A stretch of DNA of 64,000 bases, taken from positions 186,001-250,000 of the forward strand of contig CAVVVP010000010.1 of assembly GCA_963751695.1 (NCBI GenBank), written 5' to 3'. This document shows positions 45,348 to 54,721 of this stretch, one piece after another. The first letter of the stretch is position 1; each line of letters starts with the position of its first letter. Both the position numbers and the translations under genes were made by a program. The notes under the pieces were generated by a model. That model was not told where the DNA came from, ran no database searches, and saw nothing but the letters and a program-made list of their open reading frames with translations. Source of the stretch: SZUA-22 sp963751695. GTDB taxonomy: Bacteria; Bacteroidota; Ignavibacteria; Ignavibacteriales; Melioribacteraceae.

Positions 45348-45695
45348 ATGACTTTACATACCAATTTAACTCACGTTGCTTCTGCAGATGAATTGCAAAA
45401 ATTATTAGATGAAAATGAAAATGTTATGGTTTGCTGTGGAAGAATGGGACCAATGTGCATTCCAGTATATGGAGCCATGCAAGAATTAGAGAATGAATAT
45501 AAAAATGTAAAATTTGCAGATATGCTTTTCGATAATCCTGAAGCTTCAGTAATTCGAAACCATTCTGCTACTGCTGGATTTGCTGGTTTACCATTTACAA
45601 TGTATTACAAAAATGGTGAGGTTGTAAAAGCGACATCTTCAATCCAAAATATGGAGCAAATTACAGAAATTTTAGATTCTGAGTTTTCTGGATAA
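45348..45695 (+). CDS. Thioredoxin-fold protein with a CX6C active site
   Basis: A 115-residue single-domain thioredoxin-like protein. I start it at the ATG with an AGAAGGGA Shine-Dalgarno; the open frame runs further upstream but only through promoter sequence. Instead of WCGPC it has CCGRMGPMC, with Cys30 and Cys37 flanking GRMGPM, and the cis-proline Pro82 in GLPFTMYY. It probably reduces disulfides or carries electrons to a specific partner. The Crp/Fnr-like box upstream suggests control by redox state or carbon supply. Confidence 0.82.
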   Translation: MTLHTNLTHVASADELQKLLDENENVMVCCGRMGPMCIPVYGAMQELENEYKNVKFADMLFDNPEASVIRNHSATAGFAGLPFTMYYKNGEVVKATSSIQNMEQITEILDSEFSG

Positions 45696-45713
45696 TCTAT
45701 AAGTTTTTTTCAA

Positions 45714-45742
45714 AAGCGAGTATTTATACTCGCTTATTTTTT
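45714..45742. terminator. Bidirectional terminator between convergent genes
   Basis: AAGCGAGTA (45714-45722) and TACTCGCTT (45727-45735) form a 9-bp stem with a TTTA loop. On the plus strand ATTTTTTA follows; on the minus strand the stem is followed by TTGAAAAAAA, so termination there is weaker. It serves mainly the thioredoxin-like gene. Confidence 0.8.
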
Positions 45743-48700
45743 ATACTGTCTTAATCTCTTGAAAAGCTGGTTCCAACTCTACCCTGCTCTTCTTTTTGTT
45801 AGTCAATCTTCTAATATCGTTAATAACGAATAAAGCAGAAGGAAGAACCAATAATGTTATAATAGTCCCAAAAATCAATCCAGCAGCTATTGAAACTGCC
45901 ATAGGAACTAAAAATTGTCCTTGCTCGCTTGTTAAGAATATTATTGGCGCCAATCCCACCGTTGTTGTGATTGTTGTAAGAACTATTGGACGAAATCTTG
46001 CAATCCCAGCACTATATAATGCTTCATCAATATCAATTCCTTGGGCAATCATTTTATTATACTTATCCACGAGAACAACTGAATCATTAATAATTATTCC
46101 GGCAAGAGCAACAATTCCGAGAAAAGACAAAATTGAAATTGGGATTCCCATTGCATAATGCCCAAGCACCGCACCAATTAATCCCAAAGGAATTAAACTT
46201 ATTACCAAGAGTGTCTGTAAATACGATTTGAATAGAAACATGAGAATTGTGAACATAACTAACAATGCTATAGTCATGGTGCTCACCATAGAATCAGTCA
46301 TTCTTTCAACTTCTTCTGCTTGTCCACCACCTACTCCCCTAGATACTCCCTCAACTTGTGCTAAAACTGATGGAATTACAGTTTTATTGAGGTCACCAAG
46401 AACTACTGCAAGATCGTTTTTAGAATAATCAAGATTTGCAAAAACCGTGATTGATCTTTCTCCATTTTCGTGTCTAATTCTTAATAAACTTCTCTGGATA
46501 TTGTATTCCGCAACTTCGCTAAAGGAAACATACCCTCCAGTTGGAGTACGCATTTTCAAGTTCTCGATTTGTGAGAGTGAAACTCTGTTTTCTTTATCGA
46601 ATCTTACCCATATCTTTACTTCGTCTCTTCCTCGCTGCAATCGCATAACCTCCTGGCCATAGAATCCTTGCCGCAATTGTGTTGTTAGGTCTCTGAGAGT
46701 AAAACCAAGAGCTTGGCCTTCAGGCTTTAAACTAACAATAAACTCGTTGCTTCCAAGAGGCGTATCATCCATAATATCCTTTACACCAGCGATTTTCTGT
46801 AATTCATCCTTCATCAGATCTTTTGCTTTCAATAGCTGTGTGTAATCATGACTTTGGAATTTTACAGATATGGGTGTACCACCAAAATTGAATCCTCCAA
46901 CTGTTACGTTTTCAGCTTCTGGAACAACGCCGATGTATTCACTTAGAGAATCTGAAAAATTACTAATCGTATAATCTCTATCAGCAGAAGATGGAAGTAC
47001 AAAGAAGATATTAATCGTTCCTGAATTCATCCAAGAGGTAAAATTTTGAATTGGGTTCAAAACTCCATTACTCGTATCTTCCCAATCATTTGCAAAAACA
47101 AGAGCTTTATCAATTAATCGATCTCGTACCTGGTCAGCTATTTCTGCCGAAGTTCCAGCAGGCATCTGAACTTGAATTCTTGAATATGGGGCTTCAATTT
47201 CTGGGAAGAATTGCGATTTCACATGTGATCCGGCCATCATTCCACCTACAATTAGAAGTGCTGCAAAAACACCAGCTGAAACTGACCATCGGTTATTTAG
47301 ACTAAAACGCAATATCCTTCCATATACTTTATTTATCAAAAAGTCGATTCCTTTATTTACTTTTATACGAATTCTAGTTAGAAGGTTATTCGATTCTGTT
47401 TCAATTTTCAAAGCTTTCGAATGTGCAATATGTGCAGGAAGAATAATCATCGCTTCTACAAGTGAAAATAACAAAGCAAAGATCACAACTGCAGCAATCT
47501 GCCAAACATATTTCCCAAGCATCCCGTAGAAATAGAAATAAGGAATGAATGCCACAATAGTCGTTACAATTGAGATAGTCACTGGTTTGATTACATCAAG
47601 AGTTCCGTCAACTGCTGCTTTTAACGGTGGTTTGCCCTCCTTTTCAAACTGAGAATAAATGGATTCGCCAATAATAATTCCATCATCAACTAGTATCCCT
47701 ATGACCATTATCATTCCAAAAAGGCTGAACTGGTTAATACTGATATTCGTTACCCAAAGGACAAAGAACATTCCCAGCAATGAAATTGGAATACCCAAAG
47801 CTACCCAGAATGATAGTCTGGTATTTAGGAATATTCCTAAAACAATAACCACCATTATCAATCCAAGAATACCATTCTGCGAGAGAAGATCTATTCTTTC
47901 TTGCAGTTCGTCTGTCTCTCTTATAAAAATACTGAAGTTTACAAGACCTGCATACTTTGCTTCATATTTCTTGATCATCTCAATAGTTATCTCGTCGATC
48001 TCTATTACATCCTCAACATTGTTGTACATAACGTTGAATCCAACAGAACGTCGGCCGTTATACTCTGAGAAAAATCGATTCTCAGGCCATTGTTCAACAA
48101 TCGTGCAAATGTCTGAAAGAAAAATTTTCTGACCATTTATAGAGGAAACTATCTCTATGTTTTCCAACTCTTTTGCTTGATATTTTTTATTGTATGATCG
48201 AATAAGTATCATCTCTTGATCTGTTAGAACAGATCCTGATGAAATATTAAGATTGGAATTTCTAATTGCCTGTGCAATTTCATTTATCGTGAGCTTATAT
48301 CTTCTTAGATCTTCAGGAGAAACTTCAATTGAAATTTCTCTAACTGGCAGACCCCATGTATTAATGTTTGAGATTTTACCAGTTCTTAAAAGCTCATCTC
48401 TAAATTCTTCAACAATTCGTTTAAGAGTGAATAAATCTTCTGGGCCATTTATACTGAGCATTATTGCTCTATTCCACGAAGTGGTTTGATAAACTATTGG
48501 TTTCTCAGCATCCGTTGGATAAGAATTGACAGAGTTAACTGAATTTTTAACATTCTGCATAACCTTATCTATATCATAATCTGGATTTACCCTTACAGAA
48601 ATGTAACCCCAATTATCTTGTGAAGTAGAACGTATCTTATCAATACCTTCAAGTCCTCGTAAATTCTCTTCTATCTTAGTAACTATTCCCTCTTCAACTT

Positions 48701-48878
48701 CAATTGATGATGCTCCAGGATATGGAAGATTAATTTCAATATTTTCAATTTCTAATCTTGGGTCTAATCTTTTGTTTAGATTGAAAAGAGCAAATATCCC
48801 ACCGATACAGATTACAAGCATTATCCAATTAGTAATGGCCGAATGTTTTATGAAATAATTTATAAATGATTTAAGCAT
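45741..48878 (-). CDS. RND efflux permease, second system
   Basis: A 1045-residue RND transporter with the usual 12 helices and two large periplasmic loops. Helix 4 has IGILVDDGIIIGESIY with both proton-relay Asp residues, unlike the pump at 21498. The C-terminal half has GIIINDSVVLVDKYN. It resembles the HAE1-type pumps with an HlyD-like adaptor. The adaptor gene is directly upstream; no TolC gene or regulator is next to it, so it must share an outer membrane channel. Confidence 0.93.
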   Translation of the reverse strand: MLKSFINYFIKHSAITNWIMLVICIGGIFALFNLNKRLDPRLEIENIEINLPYPGASSIEVEEGIVTKIEENLRGLEGIDKIRSTSQDNWGYISVRVNPDYDIDKVMQNVKNSVNSVNSYPTDAEKPIVYQTTSWNRAIMLSINGPEDLFTLKRIVEEFRDELLRTGKISNINTWGLPVREISIEVSPEDLRRYKLTINEIAQAIRNSNLNISSGSVLTDQEMILIRSYNKKYQAKELENIEIVSSINGQKIFLSDICTIVEQWPENRFFSEYNGRRSVGFNVMYNNVEDVIEIDEITIEMIKKYEAKYAGLVNFSIFIRETDELQERIDLLSQNGILGLIMVVIVLGIFLNTRLSFWVALGIPISLLGMFFVLWVTNISINQFSLFGMIMVIGILVDDGIIIGESIYSQFEKEGKPPLKAAVDGTLDVIKPVTISIVTTIVAFIPYFYFYGMLGKYVWQIAAVVIFALLFSLVEAMIILPAHIAHSKALKIETESNNLLTRIRIKVNKGIDFLINKVYGRILRFSLNNRWSVSAGVFAALLIVGGMMAGSHVKSQFFPEIEAPYSRIQVQMPAGTSAEIADQVRDRLIDKALVFANDWEDTSNGVLNPIQNFTSWMNSGTINIFFVLPSSADRDYTISNFSDSLSEYIGVVPEAENVTVGGFNFGGTPISVKFQSHDYTQLLKAKDLMKDELQKIAGVKDIMDDTPLGSNEFIVSLKPEGQALGFTLRDLTTQLRQGFYGQEVMRLQRGRDEVKIWVRFDKENRVSLSQIENLKMRTPTGGYVSFSEVAEYNIQRSLLRIRHENGERSITVFANLDYSKNDLAVVLGDLNKTVIPSVLAQVEGVSRGVGGGQAEEVERMTDSMVSTMTIALLVMFTILMFLFKSYLQTLLVISLIPLGLIGAVLGHYAMGIPISILSFLGIVALAGIIINDSVVLVDKYNKMIAQGIDIDEALYSAGIARFRPIVLTTITTTVGLAPIIFLTSEQGQFLVPMAVSIAAGLIFGTIITLLVLPSALFVINDIRRLTNKKKSRVELEPAFQEIKTV

Positions 48879-48890
48879 ACAAATTCCTAG

Positions 48891-50099
48891 TTAATTTAAT
48901 TCTGAATGTGCCTCGATTGCACTATCTGTTAGTGCAACTTCCTCTTCCACAAGCTCGGGATCATTGATTGAATCTATTTTCATTCCTACCAGAGGTTTTT
49001 GAAGAATTGTAGAGACAAGTTTACTCTCTTCAGGAATTGATCTTTCAACAATTGCAATGTCATCTTGATAAACAAGCACACTAATATCTTCAACAGTCAA
49101 AGTGCCTTCATTTATAACAAATACATCACCATCATTATTTATTGCATGACGAGGGATGATTGCTACATCTTCCAACTTTTTACCAGAAATTTCTATTGTT
49201 ACGTAATTTCCCGGTAAGAAATTTGATTTTAGTTTATTATTTGAGAATGATACATATACATTTGTTGTTTGGGTTGTACGCTCTATGTCAATATCCTTCC
49301 GATAGATTTTACCTTCAAGATAATTTTCCTTATCATTTTCGTAGTATATTTTAACTGATGGTGGAGACTGGAAGCTAATCATATTGATTTCATCAACTGA
49401 TAAAGGGACAGCAATTTCAAGATTTTTAGCATCAATTAATGTAAATAAGGTTTGTCCTCGAACAATGAAACTATTTTCAATTAGATCAGAATCGCTTAAA
49501 TATCCATCGAATGGTGCAGTTATATTGTATTTTGAGAGAAGAATTTCTTGATTTTTAACTTTATAGTATTTACTAAAAACATTTCGAGAACTGACTTTGA
49601 TTTTTTCTCTGGTGTCCGTTGTTTTTGGCAATTCCGGAGTTTCACCACTTATATCGAGAGTATTGAAATATTTGAACCATTTATCGTATTCTTCTGCGCT
49701 TTCATTTTTTAATTCTGGTAGCATTGATGCAACACTGTTCATAAAATCTGAGCGGAATGAAAATAGATCGTTTTCAACTTCTCGTGAGTCGATCTTAAGA
49801 ATTACCTCACCCTTCTTAAAATGCGTGCCATTTTTAGCATTATTCTTTGCGTATAAAATTTTGCCTTGAGCTTCTGATACGACCTCCAAGCTCTGTTTTG
49901 AGTTTACAACACCATTTCCTTTAATACTAAGAGTAAAGTCTTCATAAACTATCCTTTGGGTCTCAACTTTTCTAATATCAATTTGCTCAGCTCTTTTATT
50001 ACTTGTTTTTTCTGTGGAAGTTAGAAACATCATTCCAAGAAAACCAACTGCAATGATCGCAATGAATACAAGTATCTTTTTAACTGGAATCTTCTTCAT
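48891..50099 (-). CDS. RND periplasmic adaptor (HlyD/MFP family)
   Basis: A 402-residue membrane-fusion protein with one N-terminal helix (about residues 9-26). I start it at MKKIPVKKIL, which has AAGGAA nine bases upstream, rather than nine codons earlier. GKILYAKNNAKNGTHFKKGEVILKIDSREV is the first lipoyl half (only parts quoted as motif), and FDGYLSDSDLIENSFIVRGQ the second. The helical hairpin is short. It is the partner of the downstream permease, 12 bases away. Confidence 0.9.
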   Translation of the reverse strand: MKKIPVKKILVFIAIIAVGFLGMMFLTSTEKTSNKRAEQIDIRKVETQRIVYEDFTLSIKGNGVVNSKQSLEVVSEAQGKILYAKNNAKNGTHFKKGEVILKIDSREVENDLFSFRSDFMNSVASMLPELKNESAEEYDKWFKYFNTLDISGETPELPKTTDTREKIKVSSRNVFSKYYKVKNQEILLSKYNITAPFDGYLSDSDLIENSFIVRGQTLFTLIDAKNLEIAVPLSVDEINMISFQSPPSVKIYYENDKENYLEGKIYRKDIDIERTTQTTNVYVSFSNNKLKSNFLPGNYVTIEISGKKLEDVAIIPRHAINNDGDVFVINEGTLTVEDISVLVYQDDIAIVERSIPEESKLVSTILQKPLVGMKIDSINDPELVEEEVALTDSAIEAHSELN

Positions 50100-50206
50100 T
50101 ATTTTATTTTCCTTAAGTTTTGTCATGATCTTAGACGCATTATCCCTTAAAATGGTTACAAAAACTGATTATTTTTTTATAATTTAATCCAACTATTTGA
50201 AAGATT

Positions 50207-50800
50207 ATGAGAGATCAATACAATATATTATTCAGTACTGCCCTTTTAGCACTACTATTGACTATTTCATGCAGTGAAGTCAAGCAACCGCCAGGAGCAT
50301 TTGCCCCAGATATCCCATCTCAGAAAAGCATAACAAATGACAAGATATGGGACTATAATAGCTATAATTTTTCAGCACTTGCAAAATTTGATCTAAGAGC
50401 AAAAGTTTTAGGAAAAGAGAGATATAGATATGATAGAGAATCTGATCTTTCTCCATATGATCTTGCTCTTGGTTGGGGTAGAATGTCAGATCAATCAGTT
50501 GTTGATGAATTAGATATTTCACAAAGGAATAGATGGTACTACTGGCAAACTGAACACTTTCCTATTCCAAGAAAGGAAATAGAAAATTCATCAGCTAATA
50601 TGCATATTATTCCAGCAAATAAAGAAGTTGAAGATGTACTGAGTGATATTCGAGTTGGAGAAATAATTCTTCTCGAGGGTTATTTGGTATCAATTAAGTC
50701 TGATGATGGTTGGCGCTGGAAAAGTTCTCTTTCGAGAGATGATACTGGGAATGGTGCTTGTGAAGTTATCTGGGTAGAAAAATTATTAAGACTTAAATAG
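50207..50800 (+). CDS. Conserved lipoprotein of unknown function
   Basis: A 197-residue lipoprotein; the signal ends LLLTISC at residue 22. The body has dense conserved-looking aromatic text: YDLALGWGRMSDQSVVDEL, RNRWYYWQTEHFPIP, ANMHIIPANKEVEDVL, GEIILLEGYLVSIKSDDGW and WKSSLSRDDTGNGACEVIWV. The last part looks like a small OB-fold or nuclease-like beta-barrel. I recall similar uncharacterised proteins in other bacteria but no function. It is divergent from the RND adaptor gene, with an 80-to-107-base shared promoter region. Confidence 0.75.
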   Translation: MRDQYNILFSTALLALLLTISCSEVKQPPGAFAPDIPSQKSITNDKIWDYNSYNFSALAKFDLRAKVLGKERYRYDRESDLSPYDLALGWGRMSDQSVVDELDISQRNRWYYWQTEHFPIPRKEIENSSANMHIIPANKEVEDVLSDIRVGEIILLEGYLVSIKSDDGWRWKSSLSRDDTGNGACEVIWVEKLLRLK

Positions 50801-50973
50801 TTTTACTTTCGAAATTCATTCTGTCGTAATATTCAATATTTGGTTAGGGGGAGGTTTTTACACTTTTAATTTTGGAACAAATCTTTACGTTTAAAGGTAT
50901 GATGCATTGACTTCTGTTTAGAATTACAAACTTCTAATAGAAACATCACATTTTTTAACAAAAGAACAACTTT

Positions 50974-51102
50974 ATGAGTTTATTTGAAAATCAAGATCTG
51001 TTAACATTTACCATAGCAGCTTTAGCATTTATAATAAATTCCGTTGGAAACATTATAAAGCGGTTCTCGCAAAGGACAATTAAAAATAAAAGGACATTCT
51101 AG
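50974..51102 (+). CDS. Possible 42-residue membrane protein
   Basis: A short frame starting MSLFENQDLLTF and ending KNKRTF, with a hydrophobic segment at about residues 10-26 and a strongly basic tail with nine Lys/Arg in the last 14 residues. Its stop is four bases before the ATG of the next gene. The Shine-Dalgarno is weak. It fills part of an otherwise empty 306-base gap (50801-51106), in which I see no other feature. Not recognised. Confidence 0.4.
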   Translation: MSLFENQDLLTFTIAALAFIINSVGNIIKRFSQRTIKNKRTF

Positions 51103-51106
51103 TTTG

Positions 51107-51820
51107 ATGAGATATGCATTCACGAAAGGTGTTGCTTTACTTTTCATACCAATTCTTGCGTTTTCGCAAGATACTTTAAAAAGTACAACTAATACCGCCC
51201 CAGCCAGTGACAAAGTTTATAATTTGGAAGATTACTTGCTTTCAGAAGATACAAGATTAGTTCTTGATTCAGATTTTGGAGAAACTCTATCTCGAGTTGA
51301 AATAAATGAGAATAGATATATGGATATCAATGAATCAGATGATTTCCATTATACTCAAGAACTCGAAAGAAGAGAAGATGGTATTTATCTTGTAAGTGCA
51401 GATCAGCATGTGGACGTATTTCTTTTTATTTCAAAAAGTATGGAAACTTCTTATCCTACTCCTCCACTCCAATTACCAGCAACATTTAAGATAGGAGATA
51501 AATGGTCGTGGAAAACATATAAAGTCGAAGATGAAGATTCCATTTTTGTTACAACATCTGGCAGAATTGAAGCAGAGGAAAAATTATTTTTTCCAGCTGG
51601 AGAATTCGATGCTCTCAGAATTGTTTTCGATATTGAAACTAGCGAAGGTGAAAAAAGTACTGTTACACAATGGATGGCACCAAATCTTGGAAGAATAAAA
51701 ATGAATGTTGTTATGGAGGGTGGTGGATTTGTTGGGACTATTCTTTCAATATTAGGTTATGATGAAATTGAATTCAACCTAAAAGAAGTGCTCCACGAAG
51801 AAGTAGCAAAAAAAGATTAG
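51107..51820 (+). CDS. Exported protein of unknown function
   Basis: A 237-residue protein with a signal peptide (residues 1-20, ending ILAFSQ). The body is beta-rich. The order of motifs (FKIGDKWSWKTYKV, FFPAGEFDALRIVFDIET, TQWMAPNLGRIKMNVVMEG) resembles DUF3108- or LolA-like beta-sheet proteins of the periplasm, but I cannot name the family. I start it at the ATG at 51107, not the TTG one codon before. Its stop shares the bases TTAG with the convergent mscS stop. Confidence 0.75.
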   Translation: MRYAFTKGVALLFIPILAFSQDTLKSTTNTAPASDKVYNLEDYLLSEDTRLVLDSDFGETLSRVEINENRYMDINESDDFHYTQELERREDGIYLVSADQHVDVFLFISKSMETSYPTPPLQLPATFKIGDKWSWKTYKVEDEDSIFVTTSGRIEAEEKLFFPAGEFDALRIVFDIETSEGEKSTVTQWMAPNLGRIKMNVVMEGGGFVGTILSILGYDEIEFNLKEVLHEEVAKKD

Positions 51821-52737
51821 CTCTCTTTCCCTTCATTTTTATTATTGTAGAACCTTGTAGTTGGATATGCAAAGTCAATATTTTTATATTCAGCAAACCT
51901 CTCAAGTATAGCTTCCCATATTGTTTCTTCAGTTCCCCGACGCTGCTTAACGTGACATAGATATCTCATCGTTAACATGACACCACTGTCTTTAACCGAA
52001 GTATAAACAATTGGAGTAAGTGTGCGATATATTATCATAAATTTTTTAGAAGCTTCCCGAATTTGTCGCTGGGTTTCTTTACTCAAGTTTGCAGCATGTT
52101 GATCTAAAATGTCAGCAAGAATTTGTTTAGCTGTTTTCCAATCACTTTCGAATGTAACTAACACAGGAATCTCATTCCAGATGTATTCAAATCCAGCTGT
52201 AAAATTTGCCTGCCACCTTGTAAATACTAATCCATTTGGTATGTGAACGATTCTTCCTGTACTCTGGTCAGAATCTACCCAATTCCCTATTTCCATAACA
52301 GAAAACTGGAACAAACGAATATCAATTACATCACCTCTGATTTCATCACCAATTTGAATTCTATCGCCGACAGAGAAAGGTTTTCTCGTAACTATAAAGA
52401 ACCATCCGCCAATATTTACTAAAAGGTCTTTTAGAGCTATAGCCAGACCAGCAGATAATAGCCCAAGAAAAGTACCAATTGATTCAAATAATCCGAACCA
52501 AACCCTTGATAATAATAGAATTCCAATAATTACTGTTGTAGTGCGCAGGCTTTTCGTCCAAAAGTATCGATCCTTATAGTCTTCCAATCTTTCAATAATA
52601 AGTTTGGATATGACTATTCTAATAATCCATAAGACTAATATTATTAAAATTGATTGGAATAATTGTTCTTGGATGGTGGGATGAATCCCTAAGTATTCTC
52701 TTATAAACTCTGTAATGCTATTGAATTGTTCGGACAT
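51817..52737 (-). CDS. MscS-family mechanosensitive channel
   Basis: A 306-residue small-conductance channel: about three to four helices in the first 110 residues, the pore-lining third helix ESIGTFLGLLSAGLAIALKDLLVNIGG with the Gly/Ala packing pattern, then the beta domain (FSVGDRIQIGDEIRGDVIDI) and a C-terminal alpha/beta domain. It releases solutes under hypo-osmotic stress. The gene lies 10 bases downstream of the URO-D-family gene. Confidence 0.9.
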   Translation of the reverse strand: MSEQFNSITEFIREYLGIHPTIQEQLFQSILIILVLWIIRIVISKLIIERLEDYKDRYFWTKSLRTTTVIIGILLLSRVWFGLFESIGTFLGLLSAGLAIALKDLLVNIGGWFFIVTRKPFSVGDRIQIGDEIRGDVIDIRLFQFSVMEIGNWVDSDQSTGRIVHIPNGLVFTRWQANFTAGFEYIWNEIPVLVTFESDWKTAKQILADILDQHAANLSKETQRQIREASKKFMIIYRTLTPIVYTSVKDSGVMLTMRYLCHVKQRRGTEETIWEAILERFAEYKNIDFAYPTTRFYNNKNEGKES

Positions 52738-52747
52738 TTAACTAAAA

Positions 52748-53782
52748 CTATTTATTGCGTAATTCTTTCGTTACTTCTAACATACTTAAATAATTTTCAT
52801 AATTCACGTATTCTGGTATGCTATTTCCAGATCCAATAATATATCCTCCATCATATCCGGCTTTTCGAACATTGTCTAATACTTTTACTCTTACATCTTC
52901 TGTCGTACCTCTACATAGAAGATCCACATCAACATGACCCATTAAACATAGTTTATCTCCATATCTCGACTTTACTTCTCTTAATTCCATAGCTTTTGGC
53001 TCAATTGGATGAATTGCATTTACTCCACAATCAATTATTCTATCAAATACATCGTAGAGAATTCCATCTGTATGATAGATAAATGGTTTATTATATTTTT
53101 TAGCTAAGTCTCCAATCTTTTTGAGCCATGGGAAAACAAGCTCATCAAGTGTTTCTGGAGAAACCATTAAGCTGTTTGTATATGCTATATCATCACTATA
53201 CCAAAGAATATCAACTACATCGTGCTGTGCAAAAACTTCGAACATACTAAGAACTAATTCACCCAAACTGTTGTTAAGTGTTCTCACTAGTTCTGGATTT
53301 TCGAAAAGAGCGAAAGAAAATGTTTCAAAACCCATCATCTCCCAAGTCATGGTAAAGATATCACCGTATTGACCAATTACTCCCATACCTTCTGGGAGAA
53401 GATTTTTAATCTCATCGAGTCTATTGTAATTAAAATCATTTTGTTTTGGGAAAATATACTTTTCGTATTCTTGCTCGTTTGTGATAACGCCCCTTCCCTC
53501 GGAAGCCCAATTAAATTGCTGAACAGAATCTCCACCAAGATTTGTGTTTTTTTTAACGACTCCAATTTTAGCTGGATTAAAATCTGCAATTGGTTGCAAC
53601 TTAACATAGTCGTAACCTGACTTATAAGAAAACTCGACTTCTTCTCTTAATCCTGTTATCGATTTCCCAAGAAATCTTTCTTTAATTTTTGGATGAACAC
53701 CGAGTTCAGCTGTTGGAATAAAATCTGCTTTATTTAAAGTGAGTGTATTAATCAATTGTTCTATGTCAGGTTTAGGATTCAT
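52748..53782 (-). CDS. Uroporphyrinogen decarboxylase (URO-D) family protein, not HemE
   Basis: A 344-residue TIM-barrel protein of the URO-D superfamily. YHTDGILYDVFDRIIDCGVNAIHPIEPKAM, YGDKLCLMGHVDV and YIIGSGNSIPEYVNYENY are family text. The HemE N-terminal RxPVWxMRQAGR motif is absent, so it is one of the methyltransferase-like members (MtaA/CmuA type) that act on methylated cofactors or small substrates. Cys in the last third (C277-type) could bind zinc, but I cannot confirm. It is 4 bases downstream of a PhyH-family dioxygenase, suggesting a shared small-molecule pathway. Confidence 0.8.
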   Translation of the reverse strand: MNPKPDIEQLINTLTLNKADFIPTAELGVHPKIKERFLGKSITGLREEVEFSYKSGYDYVKLQPIADFNPAKIGVVKKNTNLGGDSVQQFNWASEGRGVITNEQEYEKYIFPKQNDFNYNRLDEIKNLLPEGMGVIGQYGDIFTMTWEMMGFETFSFALFENPELVRTLNNSLGELVLSMFEVFAQHDVVDILWYSDDIAYTNSLMVSPETLDELVFPWLKKIGDLAKKYNKPFIYHTDGILYDVFDRIIDCGVNAIHPIEPKAMELREVKSRYGDKLCLMGHVDVDLLCRGTTEDVRVKVLDNVRKAGYDGGYIIGSGNSIPEYVNYENYLSMLEVTKELRNK

Positions 53783-53786
53783 ATAT

Positions 53787-54638
53787 TCAAATCAATTTTG
53801 GAGTGTATTGTGTATTAATTTTTTGGCCGTGATTAAGACCGATACAAGATTTATGAGTTCGATTTCTCTCATCAGAATCATCAAACTTATTGCCATCCTC
53901 AATGTAGATAACAGTCATTCCTTCCCGGATCGTCTCTGTTCTATTTTCTTCAGTTCCATGAAAGGTTAATCCAGAGTGAAATGTTGCATCACCAGGATTT
54001 AGTTCAACAAATTCTTTTTCAAATTTTTTAAGATGCTCTGGTGAATGAGGATTTTTAAATATATCAACATATTCCTTTTCACTCTTATGCGTTTTGGGAT
54101 AAAATAATAAGCATCCATTTTCTCGATTTGATCCATTCAAAGACAACCACATTGTTGTAGAATTATCTGGGTTCTGAAGCGGCCAGTAACTGCTATCTTG
54201 ATGAACATGAGTTGCTCTTCCGCCAGTTTCCTTGAATAAAGCTTGGTCGTGCCAAAGTCTTGTTCCTTCTGTTTGCATTAGTTTATTGGCAATTCCAGCA
54301 AATCTTTTACTGAATACAAAATCCTTCATAACTGGAAAATCAAAACACAAGTATCCGCATTGTAAAAAGGATTGCTCATAATTAGATTTTTCAGCAAATG
54401 TTCTTTTATCACTTTCTTTTCGTAAGAATACAGATGCCTCAATAATTCTTTTTATATAGTTTACATGCTCCGATAATATTACATTCTTTAGTTTAATAAA
54501 TCCATTTTGCTGATAATGTTTCACTTTCGAATCAGTAATCGCGAAAGAGGAATTATAAAACTTTTTAATTTCCGATGGAGTTTCAGAATTGAGTAGTGAG
54601 AGAGCCTCTTCTCTTGATTGAAATCCAAAATTATTCAT
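53787..54638 (-). CDS. Phytanoyl-CoA dioxygenase (PhyH) family protein
   Basis: A 283-residue non-haem Fe(II)/2-oxoglutarate oxygenase. The facial triad reads H146-x-D148 (THVHQDSSYWPL) and H227 (FHGTEENR), and R238 would bind 2-oxoglutarate. It hydroxylates some small or lipid substrate; bacterial members also make compatible solutes and antibiotics. The adjacent URO-D-family gene is probably in the same operon. The substrate cannot be read from the sequence. Confidence 0.85.
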   Translation of the reverse strand: MNNFGFQSREEALSLLNSETPSEIKKFYNSSFAITDSKVKHYQQNGFIKLKNVILSEHVNYIKRIIEASVFLRKESDKRTFAEKSNYEQSFLQCGYLCFDFPVMKDFVFSKRFAGIANKLMQTEGTRLWHDQALFKETGGRATHVHQDSSYWPLQNPDNSTTMWLSLNGSNRENGCLLFYPKTHKSEKEYVDIFKNPHSPEHLKKFEKEFVELNPGDATFHSGLTFHGTEENRTETIREGMTVIYIEDGNKFDDSDERNRTHKSCIGLNHGQKINTQYTPKLI

Positions 54639-54721
54639 TTAACCTCCCTAAATTCAATTGCGTTAAAATAATTAAAGGAATTCGGATAAGAAACTGGTGA
54701 CATAATAATTTAATTAGCAAA

